39,117 bases of DNA from Candidatus Bathyarchaeota archaeon JdFR-07 (GCA_002010975.1 MTLU01000019.1:1-39117); one strand, 5' to 3'. Positions 1-8,059 are shown, counted from the stretch's first letter. Numbers and translations are program-made. Notes: a model not told the origin generated them from the letters alone.

Positions 1-149
1 CTTCTACCCATCCCTACAATGAAGATTTTCTTGTTTTTTGCGGCAAGCAGAAGCTCGATTAATCGTTCAACTTCTTTTGTGTTAAGCTCTAGTATGGAGC
101 TTTTTATCCCTGCGATAATTTCTTCTGCTGCTGCTTTTAGCCACTCCAT
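1..149 (-). CDS. 6-phospho-3-hexuloisomerase (SIS domain), N-terminal part only
   Basis: The reverse strand reads an ATG-initiated frame of 49 codons that runs off the left edge. It encodes an amphipathic helix followed by KNKKIFIVGMGR, which is the first strand and glycine loop of a SIS domain. The N-terminal helix plus KIFI.G.GRS layout is that of archaeal 6-phospho-3-hexuloisomerase, which interconverts hexulose-6-phosphate and fructose-6-phosphate in the ribulose monophosphate pathway that archaea use to make pentoses. The gene lies 54 bp downstream of EcfT on the same strand and may be co-transcribed. The ORF track only shows a plus-strand shadow here. Other SIS isomerases are possible because the catalytic part is outside the window. 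Confidence 0.55.
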   Translation of the reverse strand, partial: MEWLKAAAEEIIAGIKSSILELNTKEVERLIELLLAAKNKKIFIVGMGR

Positions 150-203
150 TTTTCTAGGCTCCGAAAACCCATTACAAAGTGGCTGTGTTAAAAATCTTAC
201 GGT

Positions 204-992
204 TTAATTTATATTTGCCAAAAGCTGGTTTATCGAAGGAATTGGAAGGTAAAGGCGTATGTAGATTGCGACGGCTAAAATTCCTATAGTTATAGCTATC
301 AAGATAAAATCTCCTTTATGCATTTTAAGCACGTAAAGATTTGTGCGCTTTTTAGTGGCACCCCATGCACGTGATTCCATTGCTTCAGCAAGTTCCAAAC
401 TTCTTCTAATGGCACTCACTATTAATGGGATAAGAATTGGAATGTAATTTCGGATTCTCTTTAGAAAGTTTCCACGTTCAAGTTCTAAGCCCCTTGCTTT
501 TTGAGCATCCATTATTGTTTGAGCTTCTTCTGCTAGCACAGGAACGAAACGCACAGCAGTTGTGAAAGCAAAAGTAAACTCGTAAGGTACATGAGTTTGT
601 TCTAACGCTAGACCCAAATGATCCGGCGAGGTTGTTAGAAAGAATATGGAGAATGACTCAATGAGCACTATGAAACGTAATGTCATGGCAACAGCGTTTT
701 CTAGGCTTTGCCCTATTCCTCGAGCTCCTAAATAGGCGAACACAAAGTTTGTTAAGAAAATTATTGTTGCTAAGAATGCTGCTCCTCGCATAGAACGTAT
801 CCATTCTCGTTTAACTCCTGCTAAAAGTACAAACGGAATCTGAAATGTGAAGAGAATTATTAATGGAAGAAGTTCTCCAAACATAATTGCGATGACGAAA
901 ATTGCGCACACATAAATGAATTTTATTCTAGGATCCAGGTTATGAATGGGTGAGTATACCCTTCTGAATTTTAACCCGTCGAAAACACTCAC
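204..992 (-). CDS. ecfT: ECF transporter transmembrane T component (EcfT)
   Basis: This 262-residue membrane protein has about five hydrophobic segments and the two cytoplasmic signature stretches of EcfT, seen as QKARGLELERG and ESRAWGATKKR. These Ala-Arg-Gly-type motifs sit in coupling helices that bind the paired ATPases. The protein is the scaffold of an energy-coupling factor importer for vitamins or metal ions. It overlaps EcfA2 by 4 bp (ATGA), so the three ECF genes are translationally coupled in the order A1-A2-T. No substrate-binding S component is visible in the window, so the substrate is unknown; group II ECF modules serve several S components encoded elsewhere. Confidence 0.9.
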   Translation of the reverse strand: MSVFDGLKFRRVYSPIHNLDPRIKFIYVCAIFVIAIMFGELLPLIILFTFQIPFVLLAGVKREWIRSMRGAAFLATIIFLTNFVFAYLGARGIGQSLENAVAMTLRFIVLIESFSIFFLTTSPDHLGLALEQTHVPYEFTFAFTTAVRFVPVLAEEAQTIMDAQKARGLELERGNFLKRIRNYIPILIPLIVSAIRRSLELAEAMESRAWGATKKRTNLYVLKMHKGDFILIAITIGILAVAIYIRLYLPIPSINQLLANIN

Positions 993-1813
993 ATCGTTTT
1001 CCTCCTTATAGCTTTGAGCAGTATCTCTCTTGCTTCATAAATGTCAATAATGTTTCTTGGAAAGCCCAAATCAGACAATTGAAAGAAAATTTGAGCTATT
1101 TGAGGCGGCACAATAAAGGCTTGATTTAAAACTTCTGGTGTCGTCAGTATTTTACTTGCTTCACCATCTGCCACAATTTTTCCTTCACGCATTAGAATTA
1201 CTCTTGGATTGCATTCAGCCACAAACTCCACATCATGAGTTACGATAATTATTGTTTTTCTTTGAGCTTTCAATTGCAAAATGAATTGTCTAAGTTTTTC
1301 TTTTTGCTGATAATCCTGCCCAATAGTAGGTTCGTCCAATATCAATATTTTCGGGTCCCATGCCAAAACAGAGGCCAAAGCTACCCGTTTTCTCTCTCCA
1401 CCACTAAGCATGAAAGGGGAAGTTTTCCTATACTTTGTTAATCCTAAAAGGTTAAGAGCCCATGACACTCGCTTTTTTATGACTGTTTCTTTAAATCCAA
1501 AATTTTTTAGTGCAAAGGCTATTTCATCTTCAACAGTTTCACTAAAAAGCTGATGATCTGGATTTTGGAAAACGAAACCCACTTTTCTTGCAAGAGTCGC
1601 CACGCTTACTTTTGTAGTTTCAACTCCGTCTATAGACACTTTACCTTTAGTCGGCTTAAGAAGTCCATTAAAGTGCTTAACAAGGGTTGTTTTTCCAGCA
1701 CCATTTTGCCCCATTATAGCAACAAATTCGCCGTTTTTTATTGTTAACGATATACCCTTTAATGCTTCTATTCCGTTTGGATAAGTAAAGTAAACATCCT
1801 CAACTTCAATCAT
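989..1813 (-). CDS. ecfA2: ECF transporter ATPase EcfA2
   Basis: This is a 274-residue ABC ATPase with Walker A GQNGAGKTT near residue 35, a Q-loop (VFQNPDHQLF), the signature LSGGERKR, Walker B ILILDEPTIG and the switch-region THD. Together with EcfA1 it forms the ATPase heterodimer that powers vitamin or metal uptake through EcfT. The start ATG overlaps the stop of EcfA1 by one base (TAATG) and the end overlaps EcfT by four, showing tight coupling. Its C-terminal extension (about residues 225-274) is typical of ECF ATPases. The assignment as A2 rather than A1 rests on order and similarity pattern. Confidence 0.9.
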   Translation of the reverse strand: MIEVEDVYFTYPNGIEALKGISLTIKNGEFVAIMGQNGAGKTTLVKHFNGLLKPTKGKVSIDGVETTKVSVATLARKVGFVFQNPDHQLFSETVEDEIAFALKNFGFKETVIKKRVSWALNLLGLTKYRKTSPFMLSGGERKRVALASVLAWDPKILILDEPTIGQDYQQKEKLRQFILQLKAQRKTIIIVTHDVEFVAECNPRVILMREGKIVADGEASKILTTPEVLNQAFIVPPQIAQIFFQLSDLGFPRNIIDIYEAREILLKAIRRKTM

Positions 1814-2664
1814 TAAGTCTTGATAACCTCCCTCAGTAATTTAGTCATCTCTTCAGAAGATAATGGAATTTTTTTTCCCAGTTTTACTCCATCGTCTTCT
1901 TTTAGTATCTGGTATAGGCGCGTTGCTTTAGGAATCCCCACTCCAATAAGCCTGGTTTCCTTTGAACTCAATATTTCTCGGGGTTCACCGTCTAGAACCA
2001 CTTTACCTTGGTTCATTATAATGATGTGGTTCGAATATTGCGCTGTTAAATCCAGCCTATGTTCAACCAGTACTACCGTTATTCCAAGCGTGTTATTCAA
2101 TTCATAGATAACTTCAAAGATTTTTTTCGCTGTTAAAGGGTCAAGGAAAGATGTGGGTTCATCTAAAACCATAATTTCAGGTTGCATAGCTAGAACAGAT
2201 GCTATAGCTACGCGTTGTTGCTGTCCTCCTGAAAGTTCATGAGGGGCTCTTTCTCTTAACTCATATATTCCAGTTAGGTTTAAGGCCCAGTCGACTCTTT
2301 TCTGCATTTTTTCTCTTGGATATCCAAGGTTTTCTAATCCGAAAGCAACATCTTTCTCGACAGATAAAGCGAAAAGCTGATTTTCTGGATTTTGAAACAC
2401 GAGTCCTACATGTTTTGCCAGTTCAGAAGTTGGATGTTCCAGAATGTTTAAACCTGCTACGGTTATCTCACCGTTTATTTCTCCTTGGTAGAAATGGGGA
2501 ATTAATCCATTGAAACATCTACATAATGTGGTTTTTCCACATCCACTTGGGCCAGTAATTAGAACGAATTCGCCTTTTTCGATTTTTATAGAAACGTCCC
2601 TAATAGCTGGTTTTGTTGCAGTTGGATACATGTATGTCAGGTTACGTGTTTGTATTACTGCCAT
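1813..2664 (-). CDS. ecfA1: ECF transporter ATPase EcfA1
   Basis: This is a 283-residue ABC ATPase with Walker A GPSGCGKTT, Q-loop VFQNPENQLF, signature LSGGQQQR, Walker B IMVLDEPTS and an EHR switch motif. It is the first gene of the A1-A2-T module and partners EcfA2 in ATP hydrolysis. The start ATG lies 60 bp downstream of the DHH phosphoesterase stop, so it could belong to the long prefoldin operon or have its own promoter. Length and motif set are normal for the family. Confidence 0.9.
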   Translation of the reverse strand: MAVIQTRNLTYMYPTATKPAIRDVSIKIEKGEFVLITGPSGCGKTTLCRCFNGLIPHFYQGEINGEITVAGLNILEHPTSELAKHVGLVFQNPENQLFALSVEKDVAFGLENLGYPREKMQKRVDWALNLTGIYELRERAPHELSGGQQQRVAIASVLAMQPEIMVLDEPTSFLDPLTAKKIFEVIYELNNTLGITVVLVEHRLDLTAQYSNHIIIMNQGKVVLDGEPREILSSKETRLIGVGIPKATRLYQILKEDDGVKLGKKIPLSSEEMTKLLREVIKT

Positions 2665-2724
2665 GTTTTTGATGCCCTGCCAAGTTAAGCGAGCTTAGCT
2701 GTCTCATTTAAGAGTAGCTACTTA

Positions 2725-3717
2725 TTATTGATTAGAAAGTTTTTCCTTTAAAAGACGTAAACATCGTTTAAGACCACTTTCTATATCTCCAAAGCCGTTG
2801 ACACCGGCAGCTGACGCATGTCCCCCACCCATTCCGTGAAGGAATTCTCCTAAAGGCTTGGCAATATCCTTCCCTAAATGTACGCCTGTTTTATTATGAA
2901 ATTCTCTGGTGCATCGTAAACTGATTTCTATGCTTTCGTTTTTCTGTCCAGCTACGACAGCCACGTGAGCACCTAATTCCATCAAGGCTCTGGCTGCAGA
3001 GGCTTGGTAAGCGCTAACGTGAGACAGGGCTATTATCCAATCTCTAATTTTGAACAGCCTGGCTCTCCTAGATGCTTTTAACCTGGCTACGCGCTCTGAG
3101 AAATCCATAGGCAAAGAAAGTAACGGCAGGGTTTCTTGGGCGTTGACTCCAGCATCTATGAGTTCTGCTATAGCTTTCAGAGTTGAAGAATTAGCTAAAA
3201 CGAAATGGCGTGTATCGAAGGCTATACCTAAAAATAGAGCTTTTGCCTCGTCTTTATCAGGTTTGGTGTTCATTTCCTTAAAAAATGTGTAAACTATTTC
3301 GCATGTTGAAGAAGCATCTTCATTGGTGATGCAAATGTGCGCTATTTTTTCCGTTTCTGGGTGAGTTGCGTGATGATCAATTACAATTATAGGTGCTTTA
3401 GAGTTTTTTATTTTCTCTGCCAGATTGTTCAATTGTTGAATCGTGTTGGTATCCAATAAGACCATAACGTCTGCTTTTTCTACATTGGGCTCTACTTTTA
3501 CGTTTATTGGCAGAAACTGAAGCAAATGTTTTGAAAGTCGACTTATTCCTTGAGGGGCTCCTATCTCCACTTCTACATGTGGCTTCAACCTTTTTAGCAA
3601 ACTTGCGAAAACATAAGAAGAGCATATTGCATCAGGATCAGCGTTGTGATGGCATAATAGAACCACTAGTCTAGCATCTAATTCATCCAATGTTTTAATT
3701 ATTTGATTGAATGACAT
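2725..3717 (-). CDS. DHH-family phosphoesterase (RecJ/NrnA-like)
   Basis: The 330-residue protein has a complete DHH domain: HHNADPDA near residue 23 (metal site), LLDTN near residue 107 and IDHHA near residue 137. It ends in a DHHA1 domain with the substrate loop GMGGGHASAAG. Family members cleave short oligonucleotides, cyclic dinucleotides or single-stranded nucleic acid using Mn2+. In many archaea this gene follows prefoldin beta and DUF3194, and the same order is seen here, with a 19 bp overlap onto the DUF3194 gene. The exact substrate cannot be read from sequence. Confidence 0.85.
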   Translation of the reverse strand: MSFNQIIKTLDELDARLVVLLCHHNADPDAICSSYVFASLLKRLKPHVEVEIGAPQGISRLSKHLLQFLPINVKVEPNVEKADVMVLLDTNTIQQLNNLAEKIKNSKAPIIVIDHHATHPETEKIAHICITNEDASSTCEIVYTFFKEMNTKPDKDEAKALFLGIAFDTRHFVLANSSTLKAIAELIDAGVNAQETLPLLSLPMDFSERVARLKASRRARLFKIRDWIIALSHVSAYQASAARALMELGAHVAVVAGQKNESIEISLRCTREFHNKTGVHLGKDIAKPLGEFLHGMGGGHASAAGVNGFGDIESGLKRCLRLLKEKLSNQ

Positions 3718-4001
3718 ACTAGTTTCCTCAAGTATTCTTCAGCTGAAACGAAAGCTTGCTTCACTGCATCATCAACTAGTTTTTGCACTTCGAAGTTCTT
3801 CATTAACGGTGAAAGCAGTATGTCTATGTCTACTGAGAGCATTAATGGCTTCGTTCCTTCCGCTTCTACGCTTATGTTTAATGTTTCTATTCGTTTTGAA
3901 GGAACTTTTGAGAGTACATATTTTCTAGCAGCATCCTCCGTGATCCCACATAGTTCTTCAATTTGTTCATCTGTCAGCTTTGGTATTCTCAAGTTTTCCA
4001 A
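3699..4001 (-). CDS. DUF3194 family protein
   Basis: This 100-residue archaeal protein is of the DUF3194 type: an N-terminal helical stretch (LTDEQIEELCGITEDAARKYV) followed by a beta-rich part and a C-terminal helix. It lies between prefoldin beta (33 bp upstream) and the DHH phosphoesterase (overlapping 19 bp), the conserved archaeal location of this family. The start is TTG, supported by an AGGTGA ribosome site a few bases upstream. The function is not established; linkage to prefoldin and a nucleic-acid phosphoesterase suggests an information-processing role. Confidence 0.75.
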   Translation of the reverse strand: MENLRIPKLTDEQIEELCGITEDAARKYVLSKVPSKRIETLNISVEAEGTKPLMLSVDIDILLSPLMKNFEVQKLVDDAVKQAFVSAEEYLRKLVCHSIK

Positions 4002-4034
4002 AAGTTTTCACCTAACTTCAATAGTTCGACAAAT

Positions 4035-4406
4035 TTATGTTGAAGGCTGAGATACTGGGCTTAAATCCTGTTGAAGTTTTGCCTGCAACTCTTTCATTTG
4101 GGTGCGTAACCTTTCTTCTTGTTTTCCTAAAACGGTGGCTCTGGTATTAAGAAGCTCCTTCCTCTCATTCAGGTCAGTTGTAACTTTCTCCTTTTCTGCC
4201 TTCACTAAAAGCGATCCTATAGCTTTGTATATCACTGCGTCTGCTGCAGTTTTCTGTAATTCGCTTAAAGCTTGTTCGATTTCTGTAAGTTCAAATTCCA
4301 CCTGTTGCTTTTGAGCTAGAACCGATTGTAAAGTTTGCTGAAGCTGCTGAAGCCTCAACAATCTCTGTTGAACCTCAGGTGGAAGCTTTGCAAGTTCATT
4401 ACTCAA
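4035..4406 (-). CDS. pfdB: Prefoldin subunit beta
   Basis: The 123-residue protein consists of two long heptad-containing helices joined by a short hairpin region (DAVIYKAIGSLLVKA), the layout of a beta prefoldin. Two alpha and four beta subunits form a jellyfish-shaped chaperone that passes unfolded proteins to the thermosome. The start is TTG with AAGGAT five bases upstream. It is the first gene of the minus-strand cluster through DUF3194 and the DHH protein. The alpha subunit is not in the window. Confidence 0.93.
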   Translation of the reverse strand: MSNELAKLPPEVQQRLLRLQQLQQTLQSVLAQKQQVEFELTEIEQALSELQKTAADAVIYKAIGSLLVKAEKEKVTTDLNERKELLNTRATVLGKQEERLRTQMKELQAKLQQDLSPVSQPST

Positions 4407-4504
4407 TTTTTATCCTTCCATCTGCACAGCAATAAGCCAAGCTATTAATTAACATTTTCCCAGATACAATTTCTCAAAAGACCTGTCATTCCAACAAACT
4501 ATTC

Positions 4505-4545
4505 AAAATTAGATATTTTTTAAATTTATAGCCGCTCTATAAACT
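4505..4545 (-). promoter_or_regulatory. Candidate promoter of the prefoldin operon
   Basis: On the minus strand the gap upstream of prefoldin beta contains GGCTATAAATTTAAA, a good archaeal TATA element about 115-125 bases before the TTG start. A second TATA-like GTTTATAG lies just upstream. Transcription would start near 4500-4510 and give an untranslated leader of about 95-105 bases. Seen only as a sequence match. Confidence 0.4.
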
Positions 4546-4566
4546 TCGCCTTCCGAATAAGTGACA

Positions 4567-5031
4567 TTATTTTATATTAATTCTGCCATATCTTTTAAGA
4601 TACTCTTCAATTTTTGGAAACAGGTCGCTAACTCTTTCAAAACGCTTTTTCGTATTAATTTGGCTTTCAAGCATAATGATATCCCTGGGCTTACTGAAAC
4701 TTTCAATTTTATTGCTTTCTCTTTTTCTCATAATCTTTATGCAATCATCTACTATGCAACTTAAAACGCATGCGCCGCAATAGACACAAAGATCCTCAAC
4801 GATCCCAACTTCTCCGCTTTTCCAAAACAATGCATTGGTGGGACAAGCCTCAATGCATAACTTACACTCTACGCCTTGGCATATCCTTTTGTTAATCGCT
4901 ATTTTTCCATCAACAAAAAACTCTTTGATTCCTAAAGGCGCAAGAAGTTCTTCTCTTTTCTCTTTTTTAGTTTTCCGGGTAGTTTCTGTTAATATTTGAA
5001 AGATATCGACATAATTTTTTTCCTTAGACAT
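4567..5031 (-). CDS. 4Fe-4S dicluster ferredoxin-like protein
   Basis: The 154-residue protein has two iron-sulfur cluster motifs in its middle: CQGVECKLCIEACP (spacing CX4CX2CX3CP) near residue 52 and CVYCGACVLSC followed by DDC near residue 82. The long basic N- and C-terminal extensions have no recognised domain and could dock a partner enzyme. It probably carries electrons as a dedicated ferredoxin. It is divergent, across 138 bp, from a CooT-type nickel protein, which hints at a role around a nickel enzyme such as CO dehydrogenase; that link is inference. The ATG start has a GGTGA site upstream. Confidence 0.75.
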   Translation of the reverse strand: MSKEKNYVDIFQILTETTRKTKKEKREELLAPLGIKEFFVDGKIAINKRICQGVECKLCIEACPTNALFWKSGEVGIVEDLCVYCGACVLSCIVDDCIKIMRKRESNKIESFSKPRDIIMLESQINTKKRFERVSDLFPKIEEYLKRYGRINIK

Positions 5032-5123
5032 GCTTTCCCATCTGTCACCGAAATTATGTGGAATAGAATACTATAATGCTGCGAATTATAATTACTTATT
5101 CAAAATATACTCGCCAACAAAGA

Positions 5124-5135
5124 AGTTTATAGCAT
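5124..5135 (+). promoter_or_regulatory. Candidate TATA box for the CooT-like gene
   Basis: AGTTTATAG lies about 40 bp upstream of the ATG in the 138 bp divergent spacer between the ferredoxin and the CooT-like gene. A transcript would start about 15 bases before the ATG. Confidence 0.3.
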
Positions 5136-5169
5136 AGTTATTTATTATCATGTATGGGAATGATTAAAA

Positions 5170-5364
5170 ATGTGTGAATTTACAGTAATTCTTAACAATG
5201 AGACAGTTTTTAAAGATGCAGTTTATGCAAAAGTAGAAAATAACAATGTAATTCTCAAAGATGTATTGGGTAATTCTAAACAATTTGGCAATTGCCAAAT
5301 AATAGAGGTCGATGTTAACAACACAAAAATGGTATTGGCTAGCGTTAAAGAGAAACTATCCTAG
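5170..5364 (+). CDS. CooT family nickel-binding protein
   Basis: This 64-residue protein begins MCEFTVILN and is composed of short beta strands, matching the small CooT family in which Cys2, next to the initiator Met, helps bind one nickel ion per dimer. CooT in Rhodospirillum participates in nickel handling for CO dehydrogenase. Length (about 60-70 residues) and the N-terminal Cys agree with the family. It stands alone on the plus strand and its TAG stop shares the palindrome CTAG with the convergent presenilin gene. The specific client enzyme is unknown. Confidence 0.75.
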   Translation: MCEFTVILNNETVFKDAVYAKVENNNVILKDVLGNSKQFGNCQIIEVDVNNTKMVLASVKEKLS

Positions 5365-6005
5365 CTTCTTGTGAAAAGAAAACCAGCTATCAGACCGAGA
5401 AATATTGGAAATGGTAAACCTGGAAATGTGCTTTTCTTCTCTAGCATTTTAAAAGCCAAAAAACAGCCAACCAAAATACCTAATGTAGCAGTCGAACCAA
5501 AGACTAGACCAAAATTAAAAAGAAAATGACCAGAAAGCATAGAATAAAAAGTTAAATCACCTAATCCCATCTGCACATCCTTAAAAGAGAAACCTAAACC
5601 TTTAAGCTGTTCAAGACCTTTATGCGCTATTTTTCCAACAGGACCGTGATAAACAGCAAATATGTCATATACACTCAGAAAACTCAAAATTAAAACGGTG
5701 CTTAAGGTGGGTATTGATACTCCTAAAAAAGCACCTAAAGCCCCTCCTAAAAAGAGAACAACTAGAGTGTGAGTTGCATTGTTTCCTTTTAAAACTGCTA
5801 AATCACCTAAGATTGCTATACACAATGACAAAATTAAAATTTTAATTCCCATTTCGGGTATTGTAAATCTAGAAAATAAGGCGTCTAAATAAACGATTGA
5901 GAGCATAAAAAAGGCTATTGTCAAAGATGTACCAATAACCAAACTTAACACTTTCATATTTTTGTTTTTAAAAAGCAAATACAAGTATTGAAGCACCAAT
6001 TCCAA
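5361..6005 (-). CDS. Presenilin-like intramembrane aspartyl protease, C-terminal catalytic part (frameshifted)
   Basis: This frame encodes most of an archaeal presenilin/signal-peptide-peptidase homologue. The catalytic aspartates appear as SVYDIF (transmembrane segment 6) and MGLGDLTFY (segment 7, GxGD), and the C-terminal PGLPFP corresponds to the PAL motif. The family cuts membrane-embedded substrates. The first transmembrane segments lie in the overlapping upstream ORF 5968..6183 in another frame. Removing one T from the T5A5 run at 5965-5974 joins them in frame as ILVFAF-KNKNMKVL, giving about 273 residues, near normal size. The TTG start used by the ORF track is probably artificial; an internal ATG (MKVLSLV) could restart translation. 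The gene is the last of the TgtA operon. Confidence 0.8.
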   Translation of the reverse strand: MELVLQYLYLLFKNKNMKVLSLVIGTSLTIAFFMLSIVYLDALFSRFTIPEMGIKILILSLCIAILGDLAVLKGNNATHTLVVLFLGGALGAFLGVSIPTLSTVLILSFLSVYDIFAVYHGPVGKIAHKGLEQLKGLGFSFKDVQMGLGDLTFYSMLSGHFLFNFGLVFGSTATLGILVGCFLAFKMLEKKSTFPGLPFPIFLGLIAGFLFTRS

Positions 6006-6183
6006 CTAAGAAAATAAAATACAATGCATTACCGAAGGAACCTATTCCTTCAGAAAAAGGAGTTATTTGATAGAGTTCTAAGGGAGACATTGAAAGCAAA
6101 AGTGCACAAAAATTTCCTAAGAGTAAGCTTGCTAAAACAGGTATCAAATGCGCAGTTTTTTGCTTTAAATTTTTCTCCCACAT
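5968..6183 (-). CDS. Presenilin-like protease, N-terminal fragment (frameshifted)
   Basis: The 71-residue frame has two hydrophobic segments (HLIPVLASLLLGNFCALLL and ALYFIFLVGIGASILVFAF) and starts 3 bp after the archaemetzincin stop, so it is the true 5' end of the next operon gene. It stops at TAA inside a T5A5 run, exactly where the downstream frame with the presenilin catalytic motifs becomes open. On its own it has no function I recognise. It is best read as the amino terminus of the presenilin homologue, separated by a single-base insertion, a sequencing error or programmed slippage. Confidence 0.7.
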   Translation of the reverse strand: MWEKNLKQKTAHLIPVLASLLLGNFCALLLSMSPLELYQITPFSEGIGSFGNALYFIFLVGIGASILVFAF

Positions 6184-6186
6184 TAT

Positions 6187-6738
6187 CTACCTCAGTTTTT
6201 CAATGGCATTTTCTATCCTGAAAAAGCATTGGGTGCAGAATAAACTTTGTTTTCTGTCTGTTTCAAAGATTGAATTAGAAAAATACATAACACAAAAAGG
6301 ATTAACACAGTGTCCTAGCCCTAGAGTGTGCCCAAGCTCGTGGATAGCTTCTTTAACACTTCTTTCCACAAAAAGCTCCTTATCTTGCTTTTTTCCGTAA
6401 AACTCTGGTCGAAGTCTCCATAAAGAGATCAATGCACTTTTTCCTGGACATTCTGCTTCTCCAAAAACAAAATTTAATCCTGAGACAAAAATATCGGCAT
6501 CTACAACTCCTAAAATACGATCAAAAGTTTTCTCTTTCTCTGCTTGCCTTTTAACAAGATTTAAAATAATGTCTGAACGATATTGCCCTCTCACACTGTC
6601 AAAAGCTTCCTCTGGGATCTTCAAAATGTCTGCAATAATTTTACAATCCGCATTGGGGAAAGCCATGATAAGATGTTCTCTAACTCTGTTGAGGACTGTA
6701 TCATCTACTTTTCCTACCCGCAAAATTCCAATTCTCAT
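6187..6738 (-). CDS. amzA: Archaemetzincin family zinc metalloprotease
   Basis: The 183-residue protein carries the full archaemetzincin signature: HELGHTLGLGHC at residues 133-144, then C149, Met151 (Met-turn) and a CXXC pair at 168/171. This matches HEXXHXXGX3CX4CXM followed by CXXC. The three zinc ligands are expected at H133, H137 and H143, and the four cysteines bind a second structural zinc. Archaeal members are cytosolic metzincin-type peptidases of uncertain substrate. It sits 13 bp after the beta-CASP RNase and 3 bp before the presenilin-like gene. Confidence 0.92.
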   Translation of the reverse strand: MRIGILRVGKVDDTVLNRVREHLIMAFPNADCKIIADILKIPEEAFDSVRGQYRSDIILNLVKRQAEKEKTFDRILGVVDADIFVSGLNFVFGEAECPGKSALISLWRLRPEFYGKKQDKELFVERSVKEAIHELGHTLGLGHCVNPFCVMYFSNSIFETDRKQSLFCTQCFFRIENAIEKLR

Positions 6739-6751
6739 AATATATATGCCT

Positions 6752-8017
6752 CTAAATTTTTACTACATCTCCCGTGCGGGGAGCAAACGTTTCGAATCCC
6801 ACTTCTTTTTTAACCCATTTAGCAAGGAGTTCACAGTTGCCCTCCGCACCATGAACTACAAAAACCTTGGGATTCCCACTAAGCTTTTTAATAGCTTCTT
6901 GAAGCTGACTTGCTCCGCAGTGAGACGAAAAGTCAAAATGCTCTACACGTGCTTTAACTTTCTTGATTTTGCCATCAATAAGGCATACGCCCTTCTCAAG
7001 AAGTTCTCTTCCAGGAGTGCCTGGAATCTGATAACTTACAAGGAATATGGCGTTACTTGTTTTTTTACCAATTTTAGACATATAAAACACGGCTGGACCA
7101 CCTTTAAGCATACCAGCCGGCGAAATTATAACACCAGCTTTCTTGGCTGCTCTACGTCGGTCTCTCCATCCCTCAACCCAATTGACAGAATGCATAGCAT
7201 TCATGAAAAGCTTAGGATCTCTCAAAAATTCTTTATGGTTCATCATTATTCTACTAGCTTCCCTGGCCATACCGTCTAAAGTAACGGGATACTCAAAATG
7301 GTGAGCAGCCAAAATGCAAGCAATTTCTTGAGATCTTCCAACTCCGAAAGCTGGAACTAAAACAATTCCTCCCCTTTCCACAACATCAGTTATCTCGTCT
7401 ACAAAACGTTTTTCCAGTTCTAGACGTTCTGCATGATCTTCATCCGCGTAGGTGCTTTCGATGATCACCGCGTCTAGATCCGCGTAATCCATTTGGGCGC
7501 CTTCTAAAAGTCTTGTATCTACAGTATTGAAGTCACTTGTGTAAAGAATTTTCTTCCCTTCTGCTTCAACTATTACCGATGCACTTCCAGGGACGTGTCC
7601 AGCATTCACAAGCTGAAATGTAATATCACCAACAGTTTCTTTATCATTGAAACCTAATGATTTATTACTTTTCATCATGGAACGCAATTCTAAATATTCA
7701 AAAGGTAAATAATAACTGGATAAGTGAATGAAATCAGCAATTAATAGATGGCTTAGATCTAGATTCAATTTGTTGGTGTACAAGGGCTTTTTTCCATGAA
7801 TATAAAAAATCGGAACCGCGCCGGAATGGTCAAGATGGCTGTGGGTTAAAATTACTGCGTCTACATCTTTTGGTGGTACATGCATTGGGAATCCTGGTTC
7901 ATGGTTTAACATGACTCCATAATCCAGCATAACCATCGTCTTTTCCGTTTTTACGGCTATTGCGATTCTTCCAACTTCATGGGTTCCGCCTAGAAATTTG
8001 ATCTGTAAAAGACTCAT
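6752..8017 (-). CDS. Beta-CASP metallo-beta-lactamase ribonuclease (aCPSF2-like)
   Basis: The 421-residue protein has the MBL zinc motif HSHLDH at residues 59-64 and the beta-CASP features VPAFGVGRSQE and SSHCGASQ. It lacks the N-terminal KH domains of aCPSF1, and its length matches the shorter archaeal CPSF2-type group. Such enzymes are RNases that process or degrade RNA 3' or 5' ends. It lies in an operon with TgtA and a PHP protein, 42 bp after the latter. The endo- or exonuclease mode cannot be told from sequence. Confidence 0.88.
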   Translation of the reverse strand: MSLLQIKFLGGTHEVGRIAIAVKTEKTMVMLDYGVMLNHEPGFPMHVPPKDVDAVILTHSHLDHSGAVPIFYIHGKKPLYTNKLNLDLSHLLIADFIHLSSYYLPFEYLELRSMMKSNKSLGFNDKETVGDITFQLVNAGHVPGSASVIVEAEGKKILYTSDFNTVDTRLLEGAQMDYADLDAVIIESTYADEDHAERLELEKRFVDEITDVVERGGIVLVPAFGVGRSQEIACILAAHHFEYPVTLDGMAREASRIMMNHKEFLRDPKLFMNAMHSVNWVEGWRDRRRAAKKAGVIISPAGMLKGGPAVFYMSKIGKKTSNAIFLVSYQIPGTPGRELLEKGVCLIDGKIKKVKARVEHFDFSSHCGASQLQEAIKKLSGNPKVFVVHGAEGNCELLAKWVKKEVGFETFAPRTGDVVKI

Positions 8018-8059
8018 CTTCTTTCATCCATTAATGCAGTAATCATGCCTTTTGCTGTT

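Noticed and set aside
3699-4001. Pcc1/KEOPS-like small protein
   Set aside because: Size and location suggested Pcc1, but the helical N-terminus and the prefoldin-DHH context fit DUF3194 better.
6765-6805. cgtttcgaatccc looks like a tRNA T-loop
   Set aside because: It lies inside the beta-CASP ribonuclease coding sequence (GFETFAP) and no cloverleaf partner arms are found nearby.
6569-7279. 236-codon plus-strand ORF
   Set aside because: It is antisense to the archaemetzincin and beta-CASP genes, which have full motifs; its translation shows no domain and is a shadow.
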